DNA of 64,000 nucleotides, from contig NZ_JAANAT010000002.1 in the NCBI RefSeq assembly GCF_011089895.1, positions 434,001 through 498,000 of the forward strand, read 5' to 3'. Source of the DNA: Mucilaginibacter inviolabilis (GTDB lineage Bacteria; Bacteroidota; Bacteroidia; Sphingobacteriales; Sphingobacteriaceae). This document shows positions 53,176-61,008 of the stretch, one piece after another. The notes beneath the pieces were generated by a model. That model did no database searches. It saw only the letters and a program-made list of their open reading frames with translations, and had not been told where the DNA came from. Within the stretch, counting starts at the first letter, position 1. The number at the start of each line of letters is the position of its first letter. The translations under genes and the position numbers were made by a program.

Positions 53176-53724
53176 TTAGTTTGGCATTAGTACAGCGTTA
53201 ACTACATGTATTACGCCATTGCTTTGATTAACATCGGCAATGGTGATCCATGATTTGCCACCTTTTTCGTCAACCAGGTATAGTTTTTTACCTTGTGCCA
53301 TAACTGTTAAGGTGCCACCGCTCACGGTGCTCAGTTCGGCTTTGCCATTTCCATCTTTTACTTTTGACCAAAGATCGGCTGCGCTTAATTTACCGGCAAC
53401 TACGTGATAGGTTAAAATTTTGGTTAAAGCGGCTTTATTTGCGGGTTTAACCAGGTTATCAACAGTGCCTGCAGGCAATTTGTCAAATGCTTCGTTAGTG
53501 GGTGCAAATACGGTAAAAGGTCCTGCCGATGATAATGTAGGTACTAAACCAGCGGCTTTAACAGCAGCCACAAGGGTTGTATGGTCTTTTGAATTTACCG
53601 CATTTTCAACGATATTTTTTGTTGGATACATGGCCGCGCCACCTACCATTTTAGTTTGTGCATTGGCATTAGGCGATATTGCAAAAGCTGCTAATGCTAA
53701 TACTGCTATGATTAGTTTTTTCAT
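53176..53724 (-). CDS. Secreted fasciclin-domain protein
   Basis: A 182-residue protein with a signal peptide (about 1-22, ending A-N-A-Q). The mature part is one FAS1 domain: F-T-V-F-A-P-T-N-E-A-F-D-K-L-P near the middle, then I-L-T-Y-H-V-V-A-G-K-L, and N-G-V-I-H-V-V-N-A-V-L at the end. FAS1 domains mediate adhesion or matrix contact. A minus-strand TAGCTTTG (53795-53802) is a candidate -7 element. It is a single gene with its own terminator. Confidence 0.92.
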   Translation of the reverse strand: MKKLIIAVLALAAFAISPNANAQTKMVGGAAMYPTKNIVENAVNSKDHTTLVAAVKAAGLVPTLSSAGPFTVFAPTNEAFDKLPAGTVDNLVKPANKAALTKILTYHVVAGKLSAADLWSKVKDGNGKAELSTVSGGTLTVMAQGKKLYLVDEKGGKSWITIADVNQSNGVIHVVNAVLMPN

Positions 53725-53794
53725 GATGTGATTAGTTTATAAATTGTTTTTAATGACACCCAAAGGTGCTGGTTTGTTTTGTTTTTCAATGTAA

Positions 53795-53802
53795 CAAAGC
53801 TA
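53795..53802 (-). promoter_or_regulatory. Candidate fasciclin promoter -7 element
   Basis: The minus strand reads TAGCTTTG, matching TAnnTTTG, about 70 bases before the fasciclin start. No -33 TTTG is obvious. Confidence 0.4.
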
Positions 53803-53934
53803 TCACGAGCTCTTGATAGTTTTATTAAATTTATAATAGACGCTATTTGTAAGAAGATACGGGGAGCGTAACATAACGGTTTTTATTAATACACTTAATT
53901 CTTACAACTTGCCGCTTTAAGCGCTATTAATCAA

Positions 53935-55056
53935 TCAAAAAAACAGGCCGGCTGCAATATTATCGGCATAAAGCTTACCCGTGTTGGTAAGATACAAAAT
54001 GTTATCCTGTTGCTTTATCCAGTCGCTATCAAAATACTGCCGGGCAGCAATTAGCAATGGAGTGGCAGATGCTTTGGCTATGGTATTCAATTTATCCAGA
54101 TCAAGACCCCACATGGTGCGAATGGAGGTCATGATATACTCATTCAGGCGGTTCTCCTCGGTGAGGGTTTCGGTTTCTGCGGGTAGTTTGCCGGTTTCAA
54201 TACTTTGTATGTATTTAGCATTATTGGCTATGTTCCATTGCCGGGCTTCGTTGTTATACGAATGAGCCGACGGACCTATACCCAGGTATTTTACTCCCTG
54301 CCAGTAATTGGAGTTATGTTTGGAATAATGCCCTGGTTTGCAAAAGTTTGATATTTCATAATGCTCAAAGCCATGATCGGTCATAGCATCCATCAATACG
54401 GTAAATTGTGCGGCGCTTTGCTGATCATTCATGGGCTGCTGCTTTTTTTTATTGATGAAAGCAGCCAGGGCAGTTTGTGGTTCAACCGTCATGGAGTAGG
54501 AAGATATATGAGGGATAGAGAGCTCAAATATCTTATCCAGGTTTTGTTTCCACTTGGTATCTGTTAATAATGGGTAACCGTAGATCAGGTCGGCAGTAAT
54601 ATTTTCGAAACCAGCATCCTGAATCCTTTTTACCGAAGCTTCGGCATGCCGGCTGCGATGGGCCCGATTCATCCATAGCAGATCCTCATCAAAGAATGAC
54701 TGAATACCAATGCTAAAGCGGTTTACATCGGTTTGGCGGAGTGCTTTTACTTTGGCATCATCTAAGTCGTCTGGATTGGCCTCCAGGGTTATTTCGGCAT
54801 TGGACGATACCGTGTGCAGCTCTGTAATGGTATTAATCAGCATATTGATATCATCGGCTTCCAATAACGAGGGAGTACCGCCACCAAAATAAATGGTTTC
54901 TATAGTTTCATTATCCAGGTAGCTTTTTTGCAGTTTGATTTCCTTTACCAAGGCATATAGCAACTCCTCTTTGTATTTAAGCGAAGTGCTGAAATGGAAA
55001 TCGCAGTAGTGACATGCCTGTTTGCAAAAAGGAATATGTATGTAGATACCCGCCAT
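53935..55056 (-). CDS. hemW: HemW-like radical SAM heme chaperone
   Basis: A 373-residue radical SAM protein. The start at 55056 (M-A-G-I-Y-I-H-I-P-F) is the standard HemW N-terminus and is preferred over 55080. The cluster motif is C-K-Q-A-C-H-Y-C, that is CxxxCxxC; then Y-F-G-G-G-T-P-S-L, E-A-N-P-D-D and the H-Y-E-I-S-N-F-C-K-P-G block. HemW delivers heme to respiratory enzymes, and older annotation calls it oxygen-independent coproporphyrinogen oxidase-like. Its start lies 200 bases from the integrase, so the mobile element sits upstream of it without cutting it. Confidence 0.92.
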   Translation of the reverse strand: MAGIYIHIPFCKQACHYCDFHFSTSLKYKEELLYALVKEIKLQKSYLDNETIETIYFGGGTPSLLEADDINMLINTITELHTVSSNAEITLEANPDDLDDAKVKALRQTDVNRFSIGIQSFFDEDLLWMNRAHRSRHAEASVKRIQDAGFENITADLIYGYPLLTDTKWKQNLDKIFELSIPHISSYSMTVEPQTALAAFINKKKQQPMNDQQSAAQFTVLMDAMTDHGFEHYEISNFCKPGHYSKHNSNYWQGVKYLGIGPSAHSYNNEARQWNIANNAKYIQSIETGKLPAETETLTEENRLNEYIMTSIRTMWGLDLDKLNTIAKASATPLLIAARQYFDSDWIKQQDNILYLTNTGKLYADNIAAGLFF

Positions 55057-55177
55057 GCTTTTAAGAGTATATAATCCCATAAAGAATGGGATAGGTTAAT
55101 GATGTTAATGTATTGATTGTCAATGTTAAAAATGTTTTAATAGCTTTCTTAATCTTTTGTTTTTTATTCTATTTTAT

Positions 55178-55232
55178 GTTACTTTTGTTACTCAGGTGTT
55201 ACTATTCAGATTTGACGAGTAACAAAAGTAAC
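55178..55232. promoter_or_regulatory. 14-base inverted repeat over the integrase promoter
   Basis: gttacttttgttac (55178-55191) and its exact complement (55219-55232) lie 27 bases apart. The left arm contains TACTTTTG, a promoter -7 element, about 70 bases before the integrase ATG. It may be an operator or an integrase arm-binding site. Confidence 0.55.
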
Positions 55233-55255
55233 AAATAAACAGTAATTAATAAGTC

Positions 55256-56332
55256 ATGGTAACTATTAGATACAAAAAGCTAAGCACAGGCAAATTTAGT
55301 GCTTATTTGGATGTCTATTCCAATACTGGTGAGGGTAAAGGTAAACGCAATTACGAGTTTCTTAAGATTTATGTAGATAAAGACTATTCTGATGCAGCAA
55401 GCCGTGTTAGCGAGCCTGATAAAGAAAAACTGAAGATTATTAAAGCACTTCGTAATAAAAGAGAGGACGAACTGAATTTCTCGGAGCATGGCTATAAGCA
55501 ACCTGCCAAGATCAATTATTATCTTCAGGACTATCTTGATCAATGCCTTGCAAAGAAATTTAATTATAAACTGGAATGCCTGATCATTCATCTTGGAAAG
55601 TATTGCCCCAAACGAACCATATTATTCCAGGAAGTAGATGAAGAATTTTTAGATAAGTTTCAGAGTTACCTGCTTAATCAGGTTAGCCGAAATACAACTA
55701 ATGCCTACATGTCCGTATTCAGGCAGCATTTCAATAAACTGGTAATTAAAGGGATTATTCAAACTTCTCCTTTTGGTAGTTTTAAGATTATCGAGGAGGA
55801 AGACTCGGAGCGCACCACGCTCACTATTGAAGAAGTAAGAACCTTAGCTAATTACGTTCCCAAAAGAGGAAACAGCCAGATCAGGGAAGCTTTTATATTT
55901 TCTTGTTTTACTGGTTTGCGGTTTTCGGATATTAAGAAATTGCATTACGATGAAATTGTTAACGAACAGCTGATTTTTCGACCGGCAAAAACGACAAAGA
56001 AAATTGTTACTGTACCATTGGCCGATGAAGCAAAAATAATTATTGCAAAAGTGGTCAAGCATCCTATAAATAAGAAAGTGTTTTGGGATTTGCCAACAAG
56101 TCAGGTGGTAAATGTTTACTTAAAATTTTGGGCATTGGAAGCCGGTCTGAAAAAAAACCTCCATTTCCATGCTGCCCGGCACACTTTTGCAACCATTGGC
56201 CTGACTTTTGGAATCGATATATATACCATGAAAGAACTGCTGGGACACAGTAAAATTGAAATGACCCAAATCTATGCTAAAATCGTTGACGAAAAGAAAC
56301 GAAACGAAATGTTGAAATTTCCTAAACTTTGA
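55256..56332 (+). CDS. Tyrosine recombinase / integrase
   Basis: A 358-residue site-specific recombinase. A SAM-like N-terminal DNA-binding domain (about 105-185) precedes the catalytic domain (about 195-355). The catalytic residues are visible: Arg in F-T-G-L-R-F-S-D-I, H-A-A-R-H-T-F-A-T (His-x-x-Arg), the His of L-G-H-S and Tyr in I-Y-A-K-I-V-D. This is the phage/conjugative-element integrase type of Bacteroidetes. It probably inserts and excises the element that follows. No tRNA gene is adjacent, and no duplicated att core was found by eye. Confidence 0.93.
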   Translation: MVTIRYKKLSTGKFSAYLDVYSNTGEGKGKRNYEFLKIYVDKDYSDAASRVSEPDKEKLKIIKALRNKREDELNFSEHGYKQPAKINYYLQDYLDQCLAKKFNYKLECLIIHLGKYCPKRTILFQEVDEEFLDKFQSYLLNQVSRNTTNAYMSVFRQHFNKLVIKGIIQTSPFGSFKIIEEEDSERTTLTIEEVRTLANYVPKRGNSQIREAFIFSCFTGLRFSDIKKLHYDEIVNEQLIFRPAKTTKKIVTVPLADEAKIIIAKVVKHPINKKVFWDLPTSQVVNVYLKFWALEAGLKKNLHFHAARHTFATIGLTFGIDIYTMKELLGHSKIEMTQIYAKIVDEKKRNEMLKFPKL

Positions 56333-56334
56333 AT

Positions 56335-57288
56335 ATGAAAAAGGTTTTTTTTGAAATCGGTTTAGTAATAGCGTTTACCCTGGTCTACCTTTTGGTTCCG
56401 GGAATACGCTTGCCGCTGATTATTACCTTTGGCGTATTAGGCATTTGGCTATTACCCGTCCAATTATTTTTATCGGTAAGTTTTAAAAACTGGCAGGATG
56501 AACTTAGTGGCCGTTTTCATCATTTGCCGACACAGGAGCGTTTATTGCAGGTTAAGGGTACTTTTGAGGGTCTTGACCCGATAGAGGTTAACAAGCTTCG
56601 CTTGTTTTATATCAATATAAGTATTTTTCACTACCTGCTGATGATTTTCTATGGCCTGTCATTTTTGTTGATCGGCCTTTTGTTTTTGGGTTTCGGTGTC
56701 TATTCTAAAGGTACGTATTTTGTTGCTATAAGTCTTTTGGGATTTATTATTACCTGTTTTATCGGCTACGTCTTGATTGGTCAGATTTTTCCCGACGGAA
56801 ACAAGAAAAATATCAATGCTGTTTTCTATCTGTTTTGGAGCAAGGACTGGCAAAAACAACTTTCTGCACTTGCTCAGATAGACAAGGAGGATTTTCAGTT
56901 ATTGCGTAAACCGCAGTCATTCTATGATTTTTGGCGGCAAGGTAAAACAGTAGAAGAAAAGGAAATGGCATTTAAAAAATTAATAGAAGACCTAAACAGG
57001 CATAGTAAAAGCGGGCCACTTTTTAAATATAATGAGCAGGGAAAAATAGCGCTTACCGAAATTATACGTAATGGTGCGCCCGACAAAACGCTGGCAGGTT
57101 TCCTTAAATACTGCATTAAAGACCGGAAAATACTTTCGGAGGATATTTTGAAAAAAAGTCATAGGGGATTATTGCATTCCGTTTTTATGATCGGTCAAAA
57201 CAAAGGACTTGTCGTATTAGAGAACGAAAGATTTAAAACCTTACCCGATGATTATGTCGAGGTATATAAATCAATCCTTAAAGAATAA
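56335..57288 (+). CDS. Membrane protein of unknown function in the mobile element
   Basis: A 317-residue protein. ATG at 56335 is preferred over TTG at 56329. Four hydrophobic helices lie in the first half: a pair at about 5-45 and a pair at about 85-150. The C-terminal half is charged and probably cytoplasmic, with N-R-H-S-K-S-G-P-L-F and S-H-R-G-L-L-H-S-V-F segments and no recognised domain. Its start is 2 bases after the integrase stop, so it is co-expressed with it. Similar proteins appear next to integrases of other Bacteroidetes elements in my general knowledge, without known function. Confidence 0.7.
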   Translation: MKKVFFEIGLVIAFTLVYLLVPGIRLPLIITFGVLGIWLLPVQLFLSVSFKNWQDELSGRFHHLPTQERLLQVKGTFEGLDPIEVNKLRLFYINISIFHYLLMIFYGLSFLLIGLLFLGFGVYSKGTYFVAISLLGFIITCFIGYVLIGQIFPDGNKKNINAVFYLFWSKDWQKQLSALAQIDKEDFQLLRKPQSFYDFWRQGKTVEEKEMAFKKLIEDLNRHSKSGPLFKYNEQGKIALTEIIRNGAPDKTLAGFLKYCIKDRKILSEDILKKSHRGLLHSVFMIGQNKGLVVLENERFKTLPDDYVEVYKSILKE

Positions 57289-57417
57289 ACGTTTTGGATA
57301 GAACTCCATAATGTACCCAAGCATGACATAAAGTACGTTCGTACGATACCGCCCAATCGGTCGTATAGGTCTATTTTGTTCTATTTTTTTGCTTCCGTTA
57401 ACCAAAACGGAGGTCGA

Positions 57418-57765
57418 ATGAATATCAATGAAAACACCAGGGTAATAGATCTTAAAGTATCAGATCTGTTGACCATTTTAAAAGAATCCGCAACAGCTTT
57501 GCCCGCACCAATACTGGTGCCAAGCGACGAAGATGAAATAGGAGGCTATGAGGTAGCAGAGAAAACTACGGGTTACGCACGCCAAACCCTTTACCAGTTA
57601 AAATCTGCAGGAAAGATTCCCTGCATTGTCCTTCCTAACGGTGGTGTCAGGTTCTCTAAAAAGGAGATCGTTAGCTGGCTGATGTCCCATAAAAGGCTAA
57701 CCGACAAAGACATAGCCGAGAAAGCAGAAAATTTTGTTTTTAAACGCCGTTTGCGCAGAAAATAA
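57418..57765 (+). CDS. Excisionase-like helix-turn-helix protein
   Basis: A 115-residue DNA-binding protein. The start at 57418 is chosen because GGAGG lies 5 bases upstream, a clear Shine-Dalgarno site that is unusual for this phylum. The helix-turn-helix (about 45-90) contains A-E-K-T-T-G-Y-A-R-Q-T-L-Y-Q-L-K and the wing V-L-P-N-G-G-V-R-F-S-K-K-E-I, a MerR/excisionase-like (HTH_17) form. It likely controls excision or transcription of the element. It precedes the broken primase-helicase gene. Confidence 0.82.
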   Translation: MNINENTRVIDLKVSDLLTILKESATALPAPILVPSDEDEIGGYEVAEKTTGYARQTLYQLKSAGKIPCIVLPNGGVRFSKKEIVSWLMSHKRLTDKDIAEKAENFVFKRRLRRK

Positions 57766-57773
57766 GGGGAAAT

Positions 57774-58416
57774 ATGGAACAGGAATATCCTTATCTCCGA
57801 ATCGGCACGGCCTATTACAAGATCGTTCAAAAGCCCCTCGCTTCGGGTGACCGCATGACACTGCTCCTTCCCTGTTCGGTAGAGTGCATTAAGCAAGATC
57901 ATGGCAAGAGCTATCTGTCCGGTATACCGAAATATGATGGCTTTTGCTTTGTACCGTCACACCTGCATTACAAGCGGTTTATCGGCAATTTTTATAATCG
58001 GTATCATCCATTTATACATGTTCCGAAGATTGGCCAGCCAGAACGGACGCTGGCCTACCTGGGCCATATTTTCGGCGACCAGCTCGAATACGGTTTGGAT
58101 TATTTAAAAATTCTACTCGAAATACCGATGCAGATGTTGCCCATTCCTTTGCCTGGTCAGCACCGAACGGAATACAGGCAAGACCACTTTTTTGAAAAGT
58201 TACAAAGATGTATTTCTGTTTTTAAACAACGACAAGGCCGGACAAACCGCCGCAGAAAAGTTGAGACAAGCAGATATCAACGGCATTGATGCCAGCGAGT
58301 TTTACAAAGGCTATAACGATGTGAACGATTACCTGAGCGCCCAAAGGAGGGGCGCTTTGCGAGCGGAGGCAAGGCGCGAAGCGCCTGAAGAAAAGGGGCT
58401 GGGGTTGGGACGGTAA
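57774..58416 (+). pseudogene. Broken primase-helicase/toprim chimera
   Basis: Two lesions are visible. The first frame (57774 to about 58151) encodes the N-terminal part of a mobile-element primase-helicase, ending P-I-P-L. A one-base shift near 58152 moves to a second frame, in which L-V-S-T-E-R-N-T-G-K-T-T-F-L forms the Walker A of the same protein. Immediately after T-T-F-L the sequence changes to K-S-Y-K-D-V-F-L-F-L-N-N-D-K-A-G-Q, the C-terminal toprim part of a DNA primase, and stops at 58416. So the helicase C-terminus and the toprim N-terminus were deleted together. The element probably cannot replicate with its own primase. Confidence 0.82.
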
Positions 58417-58514
58417 ACCAGTTTTTTTTCATCAGCAAATACTGCTTGCTGTATAGATGTATATCGGTATAAAGGGCGAACGGCGAATGGCCGTTTTTTA
58501 TCCGCTTGTAAGGA

Positions 58515-58602
58515 GCAAGTTTGTGTTTTTGTTGCCACAAAAACATCCCGGATGCCTGTCGGCACCGGGCAAACTTGCCTTTTGCGCCCGATGGTTGCAA
58601 AA
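58515..58602. other. Structured region, candidate oriT
   Basis: Nested inverted repeats: gcaagtttg (58515-58523) with caaacttgc (58570-58578); inside it gtttttgt/acaaaaac (58525-58532, 58537-58544) and cccgg-tgcc/ggca-ccggg (58547-58569); then ttttgc/gcaaaa (58580-58585, 58597-58602). It lies directly upstream of the MobC and relaxase genes, where oriT is commonly found. It also has a cluster of GC in an A/T-rich setting. Confidence 0.5.
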
Positions 58603-58636
58603 GGGAAAAACGAAAGAAAAAGTAAGGAGGTAACCG

Positions 58637-59041
58637 ATGGAAGCAACAGTTAAGACAACTAATAAACAACCGGTAACCCAGCCCAAAAACAAAGGAGGCG
58701 CACCAAAGAAAAGGGTTAAACGGGAGTTGATTATACGTATCAGGATGACAGCGACCGAGCGCTTTTATATTGACAGCAAAGCCAAAACCGCAGGCATGCG
58801 TTCAAGCAGTTGGATAAGAGCAGCAGCCAAAAGTGCCAAGGTGGTTCCCCGCTTAACAGACGATGAGCGGCGCATCCTTTGGATGCTTGCCGAGCTTGCC
58901 AATAACCTGAATCAATTGACAAAGCTTGCGCACCAGGTAGGTTTATTGACGGTAGTTCGTAACTGCGATAAAATTTTGAAAGAGATAGATATTACTTTAA
59001 AACAGCTCAATAACAATGATAGGGAAAGTGATAACGGGTAG
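58637..59041 (+). CDS. MobC-like relaxosome accessory protein
   Basis: A 134-residue mobilisation protein. A basic N-terminus (K-G-G-A-P-K-K-R-V-K-R) is followed by a ribbon-helix-helix-like segment (I-I-R-I-R-M-T-A-T-E-R) and the typical M-R-S-S-S-W-I-R-A-A-A; the C-terminal helix has L-A-N-N-L-N-Q-L-T-K-L-A. This is the Bacteroidetes MobC/MobA type that binds oriT and aids the relaxase. A full AAGGAGG site precedes the ATG, unlike most genes here. It overlaps the relaxase gene by 26 bases. Confidence 0.88.
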   Translation: MEATVKTTNKQPVTQPKNKGGAPKKRVKRELIIRIRMTATERFYIDSKAKTAGMRSSSWIRAAAKSAKVVPRLTDDERRILWMLAELANNLNQLTKLAHQVGLLTVVRNCDKILKEIDITLKQLNNNDRESDNG

Positions 59042-60002
59042 AAGCTTTGGCGGGTGCATCCGCTATGTGGTACAAAAAAATGATGCAGTGGTATTGGATG
59101 CAGCTGGCGTACGAATGCAACAGGTTAATCAAATCATCAACGATTTTAACCTGCAACGAAAATACAATCCCAACTTAGGAAAAGCAGTTGGACATATTGC
59201 TTTAAGCTGGAGCGTTAACGATGCCGCTAAGCTGAACGATGAGGTAATGGTGACATTGGCGAAAGAGTACCTGCAAAAAATGAAGATACAGGACACGCAG
59301 TACTTAATCGTAAAACACCAAGATAAAGATCATCCGCATATCCACATCGTTTACAACCGGGTAAGTAATAATGGTAAAACCATATCCGATAACTTTCAAA
59401 AACAGCGCAATGTACAGGTTGCTAAAGAATTGACTTTAAAGCATGGCCTTTACCTGTCATCGGGTAAAGAGCGCGTTAACCGCCAGCAGCTTAAAGGTGA
59501 GGATAAAATTAAATATGAATTATTCGATGCCATCAGGGCCGCCAGCAAAAAAGTAAAAAATATCAATGAGCTAAAGCAGGTATTAGCTAAACAGGGTATT
59601 GTTACCTATTTGAAATATAAGAGCGGCACCACTGAGGTACAGGGCATCAGTTTCAGTAAAGGCGAATATAGATTTAAAGGATCAGAGATAGACCGGAGTT
59701 TAAGTTATGCAAAGCTTAGCCAGGCAATAGAACAACAGCAGGCTAAACCGGAAAAGAGTTTGGCAGACCAGCTAAGAGAAGTAATGGAAAACGCAAAGCA
59801 GGAAAGAGAAAGCCAGGACAAGACCGAAAAAATAACTTATTTAAAGCCGGAGCCGGAAACCCATTACCTGAGGCAATCGCTATCAGCAGGAGCGGATTTA
59901 TTAGGTGGCATGCTTGGCAATATAGCCGACGACGATGACAGCCCGGAAAGAAGACGGCGAAAGAAAAATGAACAACAGCAAAGTAAAGGAATATCAAGAT
60001 GA
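59016..60002 (+). CDS. Relaxase (MobP-like mobilisation nuclease)
   Basis: A 328-residue DNA-nicking enzyme that starts transfer at oriT. The N-terminus has G-K-V-I-T-G-R-S-F-G-G-C-I-R-Y-V, the metal triad H-x-D-x-D-H-P-H-I-H-I-V-Y-N-R-V near residues 105-120, and a catalytic tyrosine candidate at Y17 or nearby. The C-terminal part is charged with a R-R-R-R-K-K stretch, and the protein ends Q-S-K-G-I-S-R. This end resembles the end of the zeta toxin encoded downstream. The stop overlaps the next start (ATGA). Confidence 0.9.
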   Translation: MIGKVITGRSFGGCIRYVVQKNDAVVLDAAGVRMQQVNQIINDFNLQRKYNPNLGKAVGHIALSWSVNDAAKLNDEVMVTLAKEYLQKMKIQDTQYLIVKHQDKDHPHIHIVYNRVSNNGKTISDNFQKQRNVQVAKELTLKHGLYLSSGKERVNRQQLKGEDKIKYELFDAIRAASKKVKNINELKQVLAKQGIVTYLKYKSGTTEVQGISFSKGEYRFKGSEIDRSLSYAKLSQAIEQQQAKPEKSLADQLREVMENAKQERESQDKTEKITYLKPEPETHYLRQSLSAGADLLGGMLGNIADDDDSPERRRRKKNEQQQSKGISR

Positions 60003-60586
60003 AAGAAATAGATGAACTAAACCAAAGGATAAATGGAGTAGATGAACTTATTGACACCTTAGTCAAAACCAACACGGATATGGAAAGAAGACAAGTAAAA
60101 CTCGAAGAGCATATAGAGAATATTAAAGACCTTGTTCCTATAATTAAAGCAATGGAAAGTAAAACGAATTATCCTGAGGTTTATATACCTGACTACAGTG
60201 AAGAGTTCGGACAGATCTTTGCGGAAATTCAAAAAGCTTATGCCGAATCCGGCAAAGAAACGTCCACTGCATCCTTCCAAAAAGTTATAGATAAAATAGA
60301 CGCCTTAAATATAGATATAAGGGCATTGGCTAAACGTTACTTTGATCCAAAGACAAGTTGGCTGCTTATCATTTGCAGCATACTCATCCTACTGGTAGCC
60401 GCATTGACAGGTACGACAATGGGCTTCGCATTCGAAGCATATGAATTTAAACTGAAAAACAACGCTGAAAATATATCAACTAGAGATACTGTTAACCGGT
60501 TCTCCCCAAATAAAACTTTTAAAAAACATAAAATGAAAGCTGGAAGAATAAAACAGTTTTTGCACCATACAGACAAAACAGAATAA
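59999..60586 (+). CDS. Coiled-coil protein with one membrane helix
   Basis: A 195-residue protein: coiled coil at about 1-65, a Tyr-rich linker, a second helical part to about 115, one membrane helix (about 119-142, with W-L-L-I-I-C-S-I-L-I-L-L-V-A-A-L), and a basic tail. It is translated with the relaxase through a 4-base overlap. No family is recognised. Small membrane proteins next to relaxases can link the relaxosome to the transfer channel; that role is inferred from position only. Confidence 0.75.
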   Translation: MKEIDELNQRINGVDELIDTLVKTNTDMERRQVKLEEHIENIKDLVPIIKAMESKTNYPEVYIPDYSEEFGQIFAEIQKAYAESGKETSTASFQKVIDKIDALNIDIRALAKRYFDPKTSWLLIICSILILLVAALTGTTMGFAFEAYEFKLKNNAENISTRDTVNRFSPNKTFKKHKMKAGRIKQFLHHTDKTE

Positions 60587-60609
60587 GTGAACCCTTTATT
60601 TGTAAGACA

Positions 60610-61008
60610 ATGAACAAAACGTTAAATTTGAATAAGTTTGAGAAGAACAGCGAACTTAGCATTTTTATAAATGCTAAACATGAGCCAATTGGTGTATTAA
60701 TTCCATTGGAGCAATGGAAAAAGATAGCACCTACGGTAGATAAAAATTCTGAACTGCATCAACTAATGGATCAATTAACATTTAAACCGATTTTTGAACG
60801 TTCTTTAAAAGAGCAGAATAATTGGCTGGATCAGGAAATTGAACAGGTTGAAGCAGAACACCTGCAAAAAGGATTATATAATATTTATCAGGACGATACA
60901 TATTGCAAAGACAAAGATGTCTTTATACATCAATATACTGACCACCGTGAACTTGTAAAAGTAAATGCGGATACGGGCCAAACCCAAACTATCAGGAGAA
61001 GTTTCTAA
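60610..61008 (+). CDS. Putative antitoxin of the zeta-toxin pair
   Basis: A 132-residue protein. Its first 45 residues resemble a Phd/YefM-type antitoxin fold: I-G-V-L-I-P-L-E-Q-W-K-K-I near residues 27-39. The rest is helical and acidic, without a known domain. It bears no likeness to epsilon, the usual zeta antitoxin. Its stop and the toxin start share one base (TAATG), the tight coupling expected of a toxin-antitoxin pair. It is the most likely neutraliser of the zeta toxin, but this is not shown by sequence alone. Confidence 0.65.
   Translation: MNKTLNLNKFEKNSELSIFINAKHEPIGVLIPLEQWKKIAPTVDKNSELHQLMDQLTFKPIFERSLKEQNNWLDQEIEQVEAEHLQKGLYNIYQDDTYCKDKDVFIHQYTDHRELVKVNADTGQTQTIRRSF

Noticed and set aside
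57901..58107. Alternative frame in the primase-helicase remnant
   Set aside because: The frame at 57774 carries the family-like sequence; this one is a shadow.
58277..58692. Overlapping minus-strand frames across the candidate oriT
   Set aside because: They arise from GC-rich structured sequence, overlap each other in different frames and have no family likeness.
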